A stretch of 47,376 nucleotides of DNA from positions 1-47,376 of the forward strand of contig CAVZBZ010000008.1 in NCBI GenBank assembly GCA_963773665.1. The letters run 5' to 3'. The notes beneath the pieces are model-generated. The model had not been told where the DNA came from. It did not search any database and was given only the letters and a program-made list of their open reading frames with translations. The DNA is from DATJLY01 sp963773665 (GTDB lineage: Bacteria; Pseudomonadota; Alphaproteobacteria; ATCC43930; CGMCC-115725). Both the position numbers and the translations under genes were made by a program. Shown here one piece after another: positions 27,555-36,900 of the stretch (position 1 is the stretch's first letter; each line of letters opens with the position of its first letter).

Positions 27555-28341
27555 TCAGCCGCCGCGCAGAAATTTGAGATAGCCGCGTTCGACGAGTGCA
27601 ATCGAGTCGTGGATCAGACGGTTGGCCGAGCGCCGGGCGTGAGAGTCTTTCCACTCGACCGATGGAAGTTGGGCCTGTTCCGAGCGCAGGATCTTTTCCG
27701 CGACGTCGCGAGGGCCACCGCCCATGTCGTGAATGTCGAAGGCATGGAGAAGCTGAACGAGACGGCGCTTGCGTTGCGTCGTCAGTCGCAGAGCCTGGGG
27801 GAGAAGGCCGATGGTTTGGCCGCTCAGCCGGCGTATGAAGCGCGATGCGACATCGAGCCGAAGATCGACCGATGCGACGCCGATAGGCAGGAGAATCATG
27901 GGGCGCCGAGCGGCCAGATCGCTGCTGAGCCGGATGTGGAGCTCGCCCGACCCATCGACGATGACGACCTCCCGGCCCTCGTCATCGGTTCGGTCAGCGA
28001 CAATCGAGCCGAGTTGGGATGGGTCGAGGGCCACAGGGGCGAACCCGCTCGGCGCTGCATCGAGCAGCAGCGTGCCGGGCGATAGTTCCGGCAGCCAGGT
28101 GACGGGTTCGGAGCCGACCGGAATGCTCGGGTCGTGGGCGAAACCGCAACCCCCATCGTCGGGCGAAATCCGCACGAGCGGACTCCGCATCGACATGATC
28201 GCGCGCGATCTGGCGCTGGGTTCGGGCGAAGTCGCGCCGGTATTCGGCGTTGCGACGCAGGAATTCGACGGCGAAGCCGGGACGTTCGAGGCGATTCAAG
28301 TGATCGATCGTCTCCGGCGAGCGCCAATACTCTGTGGGCAT
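27555..28341 (-). CDS. DUF6499-DUF2285 two-domain regulator (one frame change)
   Basis: The N-terminal part MPTEYWRSPETIDHLNRLER, GFAVEFLRRNAEYRRDFART fits the DUF6499-type start of a transcriptional regulator family. After a frame change near 28140 a middle beta-rich region (PVTWLPELSPGTLLLDAAPS) and the DUF2285 domain follow, with DLRLDVASRFIRRLSGQTIG, RKRRLVQLLHAFDIHDMGGG and the C-terminal SVEWKDSHARRSANRLIHDS. DUF2285 resembles the DNA-binding domain of RovC, so a regulatory role in element maintenance is likely but unproven. Length about 262 residues, normal for the family. Confidence 0.82.
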
Positions 28342-28469
28342 GGCGTTTCCTCTCGTCTTGCTCCCCTATTCGGGGAGCTTCAGACGCATCCGGAAAACGC
28401 GGTCTTTGCGCTAGACCCTATGATTGCATCGCGTGCGACGACAACCCGTACAACAGACGTGGTGGCGGC

Positions 28470-28733
28470 TCACTGCACCCGTGGCTCGAGCAGGTGCTGA
28501 TAGCCGGTTTCGGTCATCCAGCGGGCGCGCGCCAGGTGGCTCTCATGGACGATTTTGGCGCGGCAGGGCTCTTGCGCTGGATCGAGCCCAAAGAGCACCA
28601 GCACGACCTCTCGCCAATCGGCGCCCTCTTCCTCGGCCATCAACAACCGAAGGTATATCGCCAGATGCTGCTCGTCATAGGCGTTCACGCGGTCGGTAAG
28701 CGGCGGCCGGTCATAGAAAGGCGCCTCGGTCAT
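28470..28733 (-). CDS. Small DUF2285-type protein
   Basis: 87 residues, intact: MTEAPFYDRPPLTDRVNAYD, EQHLAIYLRLLMAEEEGADW, REVVLVLFGLDPAQEPCRAK and ESHLARARWMTETGYQHLL. This is a small helical protein that often accompanies the larger DUF2285 regulator in these elements, with a D/E-R-x-x-x-x-H-x-A-R-W-M-T-x-x-G-Y pattern. Probable DNA-binding or partner protein; no direct evidence. It is divergent from the XRE gene across a 229-bp promoter region. Confidence 0.8.
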   Translation of the reverse strand: MTEAPFYDRPPLTDRVNAYDEQHLAIYLRLLMAEEEGADWREVVLVLFGLDPAQEPCRAKIVHESHLARARWMTETGYQHLLEPRVQ

Positions 28734-28912
28734 TGCGATCTTCCCCCGTCGAGATCAAAGCAATGGAGTAGGGATTCATTTACCCCAAATTTTAACAGAC
28801 TTCGCGCCTGATTAAGCCAGCGCCGCGATGCTTATGGCGCATCACGTTGCTCAAGTTGACGGTGCAGGAGCGCTCGGAACCAGGGATGAATAGCATAACC
28901 CTCGGACGAATC

Positions 28913-28941
28913 GGAACGATCGTTCCTGGAACGATAATTCC
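28913..28941. promoter_or_regulatory. Tandem 14-bp palindromes, probable XRE operators
   Basis: GGAACGATCGTTCC (28913-28926) is a perfect palindrome. GGAACGATAATTCC (28928-28941) is a second, with two mismatched centre positions, one base further. Their 15-bp spacing places them on nearly the same helix side. They lie 22-50 bp before the XRE start in the divergent promoter region and are likely bound by that regulator for self-control. Confidence 0.65.
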
Positions 28942-28962
28942 GATATCGGCTCCATCGTCGCC

Positions 28963-29214
28963 ATGGATCTCAAGGAGGTCGTGGCGATCAATCTGCGTCG
29001 GTTGCGTCATGCGAAAGGAATGACGCAAGAAGAGTTGGCCGAACGGGCCGGGTTGAGCGCCCGGTACATTGGCGCGATCGAGCGCGCCGACGTGTCGGCG
29101 AGCGTCACGGTGCTGGGTCAGGTAGCCGAAGCGCTGGAGGTGGAGGCGGCCGAGTTGGTGCGAGGCCCTCATCGAAAGGGCAACTCGGCGGTCTCGGCCG
29201 AGCCTCAAGAATAG
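28963..29214 (+). CDS. XRE-family helix-turn-helix regulator
   Basis: 83 residues: MDLKEVVAINLRRLRHAKGM, TQEELAERAGLSARYIGAIE, then RADVSASVTVLGQVAEALEV, a textbook Cro/C1-type HTH with the recognition helix at about residues 32-40. It is the only plus-strand gene between 8454 and 31337. The tandem palindromes just upstream point to autoregulation. By analogy with other ICEs it may hold the adjacent minus-strand operon silent. The frame is intact. Confidence 0.92.
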   Translation: MDLKEVVAINLRRLRHAKGMTQEELAERAGLSARYIGAIERADVSASVTVLGQVAEALEVEAAELVRGPHRKGNSAVSAEPQE

Positions 29215-29287
29215 CGTCTTCGCGCCGTGCGCCTCTGGGTTCGACCTGGGCCGACGGCGGTCGAGGAACTCTCGCAAAATAGAAGCG

Positions 29288-29318
29288 ATGCCCCGCCCGG
29301 ACCAGCCGGACGGGGCAT
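29288..29318. terminator. Bidirectional terminator between convergent genes
   Basis: ATGCCCCGCCCGG pairs with CCGGACGGGGCAT with one mismatch around a 5-nt loop. It lies between the XRE gene and the convergent DUF736 gene, the right place for a shared terminator, although the T run is short. Confidence 0.55.
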
Positions 29319-29329
29319 TGTAGGCGGGG

Positions 29330-29656
29330 TCAGTCGCTCCGGCGGCCGTTGGGGCGGGACCAGATCAGGCTGTAGCCCTCGCCGTCCTCGTCGTCGAAGA
29401 GGTTGGCGAAGATCGGGGCGGTGAAGCTCGGATCGTCGAGCTTGAGGCCCAGATAGTCGCGGCCCTCGTTGGAGCGCTTGGCCCAGGCGGCGCCGATCTC
29501 GACCCGGCCGACATAGACGCGGTGGCTGGGGCTGTTGTCGCCGGAGCGGTTGGTTTCGGGGACGATCCGGACGTTCTTGGCCTGGACCGAGAGGGTGACG
29601 ATTTCGCCGGTGAATTCGTTCGAGCCGGTCTTCTTGAAGGTGCCGATGGTCGCCAT
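29330..29656 (-). CDS. DUF736 protein (copy 2)
   Basis: 108 residues, intact: MATIGTFKKTGSNEFTGEIV, VRIVPETNRSGDNSPSHRVY, VGRVEIGAAWAKRSNEGRDY, LGLKLDDPSFTAPIFANLF and YSLIWSRPNGRRSD. It is a paralogue of the protein at 23644-23979 with the same I-G-x-F, G-x-I, W-x-x-R/K, L-D-D-P-x-x-x-x-P-I-x-A-N-L-F pattern. It is preceded by AAGGAG and by a leader with a long hairpin (29771-29818). Transcribed alone, unlike copy 1, so it may be an early or highly expressed gene. Function unknown. Confidence 0.92.
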   Translation of the reverse strand: MATIGTFKKTGSNEFTGEIVTLSVQAKNVRIVPETNRSGDNSPSHRVYVGRVEIGAAWAKRSNEGRDYLGLKLDDPSFTAPIFANLFDDEDGEGYSLIWSRPNGRRSD

Positions 29657-30258
29657 GGTAGTTCTCCTTGATCTCTGTTTCCGAGCCCGCACCATTGCGG
29701 CCTCGATGGTGATCGAAGGGCCGGAGGCGATCGACGGCGCACCCCGAAGGGGCTCGACAGCAAAGGAGGGGCTTTCTTGTCTCGCGAGGAATGACGGCGC
29801 AGCCGGCAGGGGAAGAAAGTTTTGACGCCGCTGTTGCGCCATAGGCGGTCGAGGCTTTAGCCGGCCTTCGGCCAGATCAATCCATCGAAGAGGCCGTTCG
29901 GTGCGCTCGGCCTGACAGAGCTGACATCAAGGGGAACGTGGCGACTTTCGAGTCACCGCGGAGGCTGGCCAGTGAATTCGACGGTGATCCGGGCCCCGTC
30001 CTGGCCACCAACGGATCTCCTGCTTCGGAGACCAAGCTCCGGCTGCACGCCCCGTCACGCGCTTCGTTGGCCATATCCGTAAGACGTCGCCACCTCGGCC
30101 ATGCCGCCTCAACGACCCGCCACGACGCCCGGTACTCTGCGATGTATCGGGTGAGCTTCGACGCCAGTCGGCCCTCACTCCGCGTTCGACGACGAGGATC
30201 GGCGAGCATACGGAATGCCGTGATCTGGCCCGCCCCAACGGCCGTCGACGTGATGATG
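29657..30258. other. 600-bp leader and gap, with one weak open frame
   Basis: The first 170 bp form the structured leader of DUF736 copy 2. Beyond it, a minus-strand frame 29877-30209 (110 codons, e.g. SKLTRYIAEYRASWRVVEAA) has plausible helical sequence and runs open back to about 30255, but has no ribosome site. It could be the 3' part of a broken gene. I do not call it. Confidence 0.4.
29771..29818 (-). promoter_or_regulatory. Structured leader hairpin A, upstream of DUF736
   Basis: CTTTCTT (29771-29777) pairs with AAGAAAG (29812-29818). The loop carries TTGTCTCGCGA and a GCCGGC core. It lies about 115 bp before the DUF736 start. A related structure with the same TTGTCTCGCGA motif precedes the DUF2493 gene. 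Confidence 0.5.
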
Positions 30259-30852
30259 TCAGCCCCGCGCTAAGCCCTGTCCGGCTGGTCCGGGCGCGGC
30301 CATTCCGGTGAAGCGGACGAACGCCGTGACGCTGACGGCGATCGCGCCGATGACGGCGAAGATCGTCTGCCAGGTGGGTGAAGGCATCGCCATCTGGGCG
30401 ATTCCATGCGTGGCGCTGTAGCCGGCGACGGTGGCGGGCGCGACATAGAGAAGGATGATCAGGAGCCGAGCCCACGCCCATGGCACAAAGGCGAGCGCGA
30501 GCTGGCCAAGGCCAAAGGTGACGCCGCCGGCTACAAGACCCACGGCAATGCCGCCGAGCACGCCGGCGCCGGTGTGAAAGGCCCAGATGCCGATCGTCAG
30601 ACCGGCGAAAAACGGCAGCGCAAAGACAGCGAGGGTGAACAGCAGCCAGCAGATAAAGCCGATGCCGACGATGACGAGGAGTGGTCCGAAGATGATCATG
30701 GCGGTGTACTCCGTGAGATAAAGGTCTGACGGTCGCGCCTTCCACCACCACCACGGCGCGACCATGAGTATAGCCGCAAACAGGCGCCAGCGGGAGCGGA
30801 AATCCCGCTGGCCCTCTGCGGTCCAGCTTGCGTGGCGGATGCGCCCCTTCAT
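30259..30852 (-). CDS. Polytopic membrane protein of unknown function
   Basis: 197 residues if started at 30852, where the ATG overlaps the upstream stop (ATGA). An alternative ATG at 30699 has a GGAG site. Five or six hydrophobic segments are visible: LFAAILMVAPWWWW, MIIFGPLLVIVGIGFICWLL, FTLAVFALPFFAGLTIGIWA, VLGGIAVGLVAGGVTFGLGQ, LLIILLYVAPATVAGY and TIFAVIGAIAVSVTAFVRF. No motif ties it to a known transporter. Similar proteins occur on alphaproteobacterial conjugative elements. It probably sits in the inner membrane; a role in surface exclusion or immunity would be a guess. Confidence 0.75.
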   Translation of the reverse strand: MKGRIRHASWTAEGQRDFRSRWRLFAAILMVAPWWWWKARPSDLYLTEYTAMIIFGPLLVIVGIGFICWLLFTLAVFALPFFAGLTIGIWAFHTGAGVLGGIAVGLVAGGVTFGLGQLALAFVPWAWARLLIILLYVAPATVAGYSATHGIAQMAMPSPTWQTIFAVIGAIAVSVTAFVRFTGMAAPGPAGQGLARG

Positions 30853-31016
30853 GGCTGGAAGGGGTCGAATTCGTGGATGACGGCGGCGGGATCGCCGTCA
30901 TATTCGGCGGCCAGCATGACGCCGAAGTTGCCAGCGTCAGCATGAAAGACGACGACGCAGACCATGAGAGTGATGGCGAGGTTCCAGCCGTTAGCGAATG
31001 CGAGGGCTTGAGACAT
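30849..31016 (-). CDS. Small membrane protein coupled to the next gene
   Basis: 55 residues: MSQALAFANGWNLAITLMVC, VVVFHADAGNFGVMLAAEYD, GDPAAVIHEFDPFQP. One membrane helix at about residues 12-26, then a short soluble tail. Its stop overlaps the start of the larger membrane protein (ATGA), so the two are probably translated together. No family recognised. Confidence 0.65.
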   Translation of the reverse strand: MSQALAFANGWNLAITLMVCVVVFHADAGNFGVMLAAEYDGDPAAVIHEFDPFQP

Positions 31017-31336
31017 TGATCCGGCTCCTGTGCTGAGGCGGGGACCATCCCCGCGCGACAGGCGCCCGATGTGTTCGGCCGAGGGCCGCAATCACCGCGA
31101 AGGCGAAGACGCAGCGGCGGCACGCTTCGCGTAAGCCGACCCTTTACGGGTTGATGGCGTCAGGCCCTCGGCCGGACCAAGGATCAGCGCTGATAGACGC
31201 GGGGTGGCGCCCGCCGGCAGGAGCCGCCACTCAAAGGCCGTCGCGGACAATGCATGGAACCTCGTTGTCCTCACGGTGCGCTGGCCGATCGGCTAAGGTG
31301 TGCTTACGAGTCGACATGATGGTTGAGGCATGCGGC
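31017..31336. other. Divergent intergenic region with no recognised gene
   Basis: 320 bp between the minus-strand small membrane gene and the plus-strand gene at 31337. It presumably holds both promoters. The short minus-strand frames inside have no family resemblance. Confidence 0.4.
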
Positions 31337-31546
31337 ATGGCGGAATTCACGGGACGCGACCTGCACCTGGTGAAGAAGGCGCTCGCCATTGCGGTACTGG
31401 CGATCGAGCGGCAGCCGGGGCCGTTTCAATCGGCGTCCGATCAGAGCGATATGAAGGCGCTGCTCGACGGCCTGATCGAGAATGATACGGAGTTGGCGCA
31501 CTATGCTCGCGCGGCCCGGATCGCGGTGACGGGTGAACCGGACTGA
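31337..31546 (+). CDS. Small helical hypothetical protein
   Basis: 69 residues: MAEFTGRDLHLVKKALAIAV, LAIERQPGPFQSASDQSDMK, ALLDGLIENDTELAHYARAA and the end RIAVTGEPD. A compact, mostly helical protein of a family I recognise only as hypothetical from rhizobial plasmids and ICEs. An upstream in-frame ATG at 31316 would add seven residues. It is one of few plus-strand genes in the accessory region and is convergent with the DUF2493 gene. Confidence 0.7.
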   Translation: MAEFTGRDLHLVKKALAIAVLAIERQPGPFQSASDQSDMKALLDGLIENDTELAHYARAARIAVTGEPD

Positions 31547-31592
31547 AAGGCGGTCTTGCGGAAAGCCGGTGATCCGCCTTTGCGGTTCGACG

Positions 31593-31606
31593 TCAATACG
31601 TATTGA
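31593..31606. promoter_or_regulatory. Perfect 14-bp palindrome TCAATACGTATTGA
   Basis: It lies between two convergent genes, 47 bp after the plus-strand stop and 14 bp before the minus-strand gene's end. It is AT-rich against a GC-rich background and may be a protein binding site or a weak terminator. No assignment. Confidence 0.35.
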
Positions 31607-31619
31607 GAAAAGGCGGCGC

Positions 31620-32551
31620 TCACGCGCCGCCGAACTTCCAGACCGGGATGCCGAGCTTCTTCGCCTTGTCGGCGAGGTTGTCCTGGATGCCGGTGCCCGG
31701 GAAGTGCAGGACGCCGATCGGCAGGGTCTCCAGCATTGCGTCGTTGCGCTTGAACGGCGCGGCCTTGGCGTGCTTCGTCCAGTCGGGTTTGAAGGCGATC
31801 TGCGGGACCTTGCGGTTGTCGGCCCATTTGGCGGCGATCAGCTCGGCGCCCTTCGGCGATCCGCCGTGCAGCAGCACCATGTCCGGGTGCTTGGCGTGGA
31901 CCTGATCGAGCTTCGCCCAGACCAGCCGGTGATCGTTGAAGTCGAGCCCGCCGGTGAGTGCGACCTTCGGACCCGGCGGGGAGGAGCACCTGGTTCGCCG
32001 CGCGCTTCTTCGCCGCCAGGAAGTCGCGGCTGTCGATCATCGCGGAGGTCAGATTGCGATGGTTGACCTTCGACCCGTTGCGCGGCCGCCAGGCTGAATG
32101 GGTGTGGTGCTCGAATTGGTCGGCGGCCTGGTCGCGCATCAGCTCGAAGGCGTTGCGGCGTTCGATCAGCGTCTGGCCTTCCGCCGTCAGGCGTTCCAGC
32201 TCGACGGATTTGACCTCGCTGCCGTCCTGTTCCCGTTGCGAGCGCTGCTGGGCCAGCTCGTTGTCGTCGAGTTCGCGTTCGATCCGTGTCGATGGCGCGA
32301 TGGAAGACGTTCACCGTCGACCAGAGCAGGTCCTCGAGGTCGGGTTCGAGGCGAGTGTCGGCCAGCGCCACCACGAGGGCGTCGAAGATGTCGGAGATGC
32401 TGCCGGCGAGGATGTTCGCTTCGGGAAGCGGCCTGGGATCGGGCTCGTCGTTGAAGGGACGGTAGCCATAGAGCTGGAGTTCGTGGAGGACCTGGTCGGT
32501 CGGGGATGAGCTGTGGTGCGGCTCGAAATCGTCGTCGTGGTCGGTGGTCAT
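31620..32551 (-). CDS. DUF2493 protein (two frame changes)
   Basis: About 310 residues, start at 32551 with AAGGAAAG upstream. The N-terminal part is acidic and helical (SPTDQVLHELQLYGYRPFND, LEDLLWSTVNVFHRAID), the middle QFEHHTHSAWRPRNGSKVNH and AMIDSRDFLAAKKRAANQVL, and the C-terminal DUF2493 domain HPDMVLLHGGSPKGAELIAA, KVPQIAFKPDWTKHAKAAPF and LPIGVLHFPGTGIQDNLADK. The last domain resembles Rossmann-like nucleotide-binding (SLOG-like) folds with G-G-S-x-x-G. Its job in ICEs is not known. Frame changes lie near 32290 and 31975. A long hairpin leader precedes it. Confidence 0.85.
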
Positions 32552-32674
32552 CGCGGCTTTCCTTGTCGGATCGGCCGCGCCCATCGCGGCCTTCATGGCG
32601 ACGAAGGCGGCGGGCGGAACGGACCTGCACCCGCAGCGCAGCGGAGGGCCGAAGCCTCGGCGGAGGACCGAAGG

Positions 32675-32737
32675 GGGCCGACTATTTTGTCTCGCGATGT
32701 AAAGGCGGCTCCGCCGCCGACGGAAAATAGTCGGCCC
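32675..32737 (-). promoter_or_regulatory. Structured leader hairpin B, upstream of DUF2493
   Basis: GGGCCGACTATTTT (32675-32688) is an exact inverse of AAAATAGTCGGCCC (32724-32737). The 35-nt loop has TTGTCTCGCGA at its left edge and an inner GGCGG-CTCC-GCCGCC hairpin. It lies about 125 bp before the DUF2493 start. The rest of 32552-32879 holds no gene. Confidence 0.6.
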
Positions 32738-32879
32738 ACAAGGTTGCCGGTCCGGGCCGCTTGCTGCCCGATCGCCCTCTCAGAAGGCCGTGGGCGTGGT
32801 CCTCTCCGACGCTGAGGGAAAGCATGACCGCCGACCCTGTGGCGACGACGCCGGCGAACCGCCTCTCATCCCGTTCCGG

Positions 32880-33936
32880 CTATGCCGCCAGCTCCATGAA
32901 GCGGGCGACGTCCTGTGCCGCGATCTGCACCCGGCTCGCCGCCCGAAGCGCGTCGATCCCGAGCAGGCGGAGATCCTCGTTGAAGTCGCCGAGCCGTGGC
33001 GAGATCACGATCGCCTCGATCCCGGCCTCCTGCGCCCGGTCGATCAATGTCGCCATCGCGCCGTCGCCGGCCGGATCGTCGTCGCGGGCGATGTAGAGTC
33101 GCCGCAGCGTGTCCGGGAACAGGATGGCGGAGAGATGCGCCGCCGAGAGGGCTGCGACCATCGGCATGGTCGGCAAGACGCATCGGAGCGACAGCATCGT
33201 CTCGATGCCCTCGCCGGCCGCCATGACCTCGCCCGCCACGCCAAATCGAACAGCATGACCGAGAAGGTCGCCCATCGCCCGTCGCGGCGTGTCGATCGGC
33301 GCCTTGCCGAGCGTCGCCTCGGTGAAGCCGCCGGGATCGAGCCAGGTGCGATGCGCGCCGGTCAGATGGCCCGCGAGATCGGTGACGGAGGCGATCATCG
33401 CCGGCCAGGTCTCGGTCGGGCTGTGGTCGTCCGGCCGATAGTAGCAGCGCGGGTGGAAGCGCAGGCTTCCGGTTCCGTGCAAAGCCGTAATGCCGCGATT
33501 GCGGAGATACGTTTCTACGAGAGTACGTCGAAATCGGCTGCGACATGGCGAACAGTCGCCGTGCCGCCTCCGGCGATCCGGTTGGAGCGCTGGGCGTTCG
33601 CGATCGGGGACGATCCGGCTCAGGCTCAGGGTGCGGCAGGCTGAGGAACGAACGTGCCTCATCGGCGACGTCCTTGAAGTCGACCAGGCCGCAGCTTTCC
33701 CGGATCACGTCGAGCAGGTCGCCATGCTCGCCGGTGGCGGCGTCGGTCCATTTGCCGGCCGGCCCTTTCGGCGACTCCTTGAGCCGAACGAACATCGAGC
33801 GGCCCGGCGTGTTGCGGACGTCGCCCACCAGCCAGTAGCCGCCTTCCCGGCGGCCGGCGGAGAGGTAGTGGCGGCACACCGCCTCGGCGTCGCGCGCGAG
33901 ACGGTGGGCCAGTTCGGATGCGTCGTGGCGGGCCAT
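32880..33936 (-). CDS. Toprim-domain (DNA primase-like) protein (one frame change)
   Basis: About 350 residues. The N-terminal part (HRLARDAEAVCRHYLSAGRR, GYWLVGDVRNTPGRSMFVRL, ATGEHGDLLDVIRESCGLVD) resembles the zinc-finger/primase-associated domain found before Toprim in plasmid proteins. After a frame change near 33545 follow ETYLRNRGITALHGTGSLRF, GEVMAAGEGIETMLSLRCVL with the Toprim Glu, and LYIARDDDPAGDGAMATLID with the D-x-D. Likely acts on DNA priming or processing of incoming single strands. Its ATG overlaps the stop of the giant helicase gene by one base, so the two form one operon. Confidence 0.88.
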
Positions 33937-36900
33937 CACGCGGCCTCCCGCTCGCCGATGCGCTCGACCGGATAGTGGTCGAGGACTTTCGCCAGCACGC
34001 CGGCGCCGGTGGCGTCGGTCGGCACGAACATGCGCAGCTTCCACGAGATGATCTCGCTGAAGAGGCCGTAGGCGCGCAGGCGGTCGCGCATCGTGTCGGT
34101 GAAGCCCGACAGCTCGATGCGGTGAGCGCCCATGACGCGCACGCGATGGAGTTGCAGGCCCTCGGCGAGGTCGAGAACGGTGCGGCCCTCCATCAGCGCC
34201 GCGAAGGCCGCATCCGGCGTCAGGGCGGTGGTCCCGGTCACGGACGCGTTCGCCGCCCAGGCCGGCGAGACCCTGCGGCCGATGATGCGCTCGCCGGCGT
34301 CGGTCTGGAGCCGATAGACGCGCGTCGACTCGTTCGGCAGGCGCTTCCAGATCGGCAGCAGCAGGCCGGCGACGATATGGATCGTGCTGTCGGCGAACTC
34401 GGGGACCTCGGCGACTTCGCGAGCCCATGCGGCGGCGAAGGCCTCGCGCTCCGCCGCCTGCCAGTGGCTCTCGTCCATCATCTTCAGCGACGCATGATGG
34501 TGCTCCATCGGCCGGATCAGCCGCACGCGGCGTTCGATCTCGCCATCGTCGAGCATCAGGCTCGGCGCCGGGATCTGCACGGCGGCGCGGCCCGAGCGCT
34601 CGTTGACCAGCAGCATGGCGCGGGGATCGGCGAGATGGTCCAGCGCCTCATCGAGCGTCACCGGGCGATTGCGCCGGCGCTCGGTGATGGTGAGCAGCCG
34701 GGTCTCCGCGCCCGTCGCGGGATGGGTGTAGATCGCGCGGCGATCGGTGACGACGAAGCTTTCGGCCCGCAGCGTCTCCAGCCCGACGTCATAGACGCCG
34801 CTGGCGATGGCGCCCTCGATCTTGGCGTTCAGCAACTGCTCGAACGCGGTGAACAGCACGCCCTGCAGCTCGATGGTGAGCGCCAGCAGGCGGTTGAGGA
34901 AGGTCGTGATCGGCGGCAGTTCGTCCTTGATGCCGTTGGCGTCCATGAGCTTCAGGCCCGTGGCGTCCTCGAACATCTGGAGCGAGCAGCCTTCGATCTT
35001 GCCGCGCACGAGCAGCATGTAGAGCTGGCGCAGCGCGTCGCGGGCGTAGTGCGATTCCAGATTGTCCTCGGGCCGGAACAGGCCCTGGCCGCCGGTCTGG
35101 CGCTGGCCGCGCGTGATGGCGCCCAGCGTGTCGAGGCGGCGGGCGATGGTCGAGAGGAAGCGCTTCTCGGCCTTCACGTCCGTGGCGATCGGCCGGAACA
35201 GCGGCGGCTGCGCCTGGTTGGTGCGGTTCGTCCGCCCGAGGCCCTGGATCGCGGCGTCGGCCTTCCAGCCGGGTTCGAGCAGATAGTGGACGCGCAGCCG
35301 GCGGTTCCGCGCCGACAGTTCGGCGTGGTAACTGCGGCCCGTCCCGCCCGCCTCCGAGAACACCAGGATGCGCTTCAGGTCATCCATGAAGGCGGCGGTC
35401 TCGGCGAGATTGGCGGAGGCCGCGCGGTTCTCGACGACGAGGCGGTCACCCTTGCGCACCACGCGGCGCGAGCGTCCGGTCACTTCGGCGACGAGGTCCG
35501 TGCCGAAGCGCTGGACGATCTGGTCGAGCGCGCCGGGAACGGGCGGCAGCGAAGCCAGCCGCTCGATCAGCTCATTGCGGCGGGCGACGGCCTCGCGGCT
35601 CTCGACGGGCTGGCCGTCCCGGAAGACGGGCCGCGACGAGAGGTTGCCCTCGCTGTCGGTGAACGGCTCGTAGAGCTGCACCGGGAAGGAATGGGCGAGG
35701 TAGTCGAGAACATACTCGCGCGGCGTGATGTCGACGCGGATGTCGTTCCATTCCTCGGTCGGAATCTCGGCGAGCCGGCGCTCCATCAGCGCCTCGCCGG
35801 TCGAGACGATCTGGATCACGGCGGCATGGCCGTCGGCGAGGTCCTGATCGATCCTGCGGATCAGGGTCGGCGTCTTCATCGAGGTCAGCAGATGGCCGAA
35901 GAAGCGCTGCTTGGCGCTCTCGAAAGCCGAGCGGGCGGCCGACTTCGCCTGGGCGTTCAGCGTGCCGCTCTCGCCGGTGATGTTGGCGGCCTGCATCGCC
36001 GCGTCGAGATGATTGTGGATGATCGCGAAGGCGCCGGCATAGGCGTCGTAGATGCGCCGCTGCTCGTCGGTGAGCGGGTGCTCGATCAGCTCGTATTCGA
36101 CGCCGTCATAGGAGAGCGATCGGGCGGTGTAGAGCCCGAGCGACCGGAGATCGCGGGCCAGCACCTCCATGGCGGCGACACCGCCATCCTCGATCGCCTC
36201 GACGAACTCGGCGCGGGTGGCGAAGGGGAAATCCTCGCCGCCCCAGAGGCCGAGCCGCTGGGCATAGGCGAGATTGTGGACCGTGGTGGCGCCGGTCGCC
36301 GAGACATAGACGACGCGCGCGTCCGGCAGGGCGTGCTGCAGGCGCAAGCCCGCACGGCCCTGCTGCGAGGCCGCAACATCGCCCCGTTCTCCCTTGCCGC
36401 CACCGGCGTTCTGCATGGCGTGGCTCTCGTCGAAAATGATCACTCCGTCGAAGTCGGAGCCCAACCATTCGACGATCTGGCGGACGCGCGAAAGCTTCTC
36501 GCCGCGGTCGTCGGACCGCAGCGTAGCGTAGGTTAAAAATAGGACGCCTTCGGACAGCCGGATCGGCTTGCCCTGGGGGAAGCGCGAGAGCGGCGTGATG
36601 AGCAGGCGCTCCATGCCGAGGGCCGACCAGTCGCGCTGGGCGTCCTCGAGCAGCTTGTCGGACTTCGAGATCCAGACCGCCTTGCGCCGGCCCTTCAGCC
36701 AGTTGTCGAGGATGATGCCGGCCGACTGGCGGCCCTTGCCGGCGCCGGTGCCGTCGCCGAGCATGAAGCCCCGGCGAAAGCGGACGGCGTTCGGCGCATC
36801 GTCGCGGGCGGCGGTGACGAGATCGAAGGTCTCGTCCACGGTCCACGCGCCGGCGAGATAGTCGCCATGCGCCTCGCCGGCATAGATCACCGTCTCGAGC

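Noticed and set aside
33918..36536. 872-codon open frame on the plus strand
   Set aside because: It is antisense to the helicase part of the methyltransferase-helicase gene, has GC-rich shadow composition and no family motifs.
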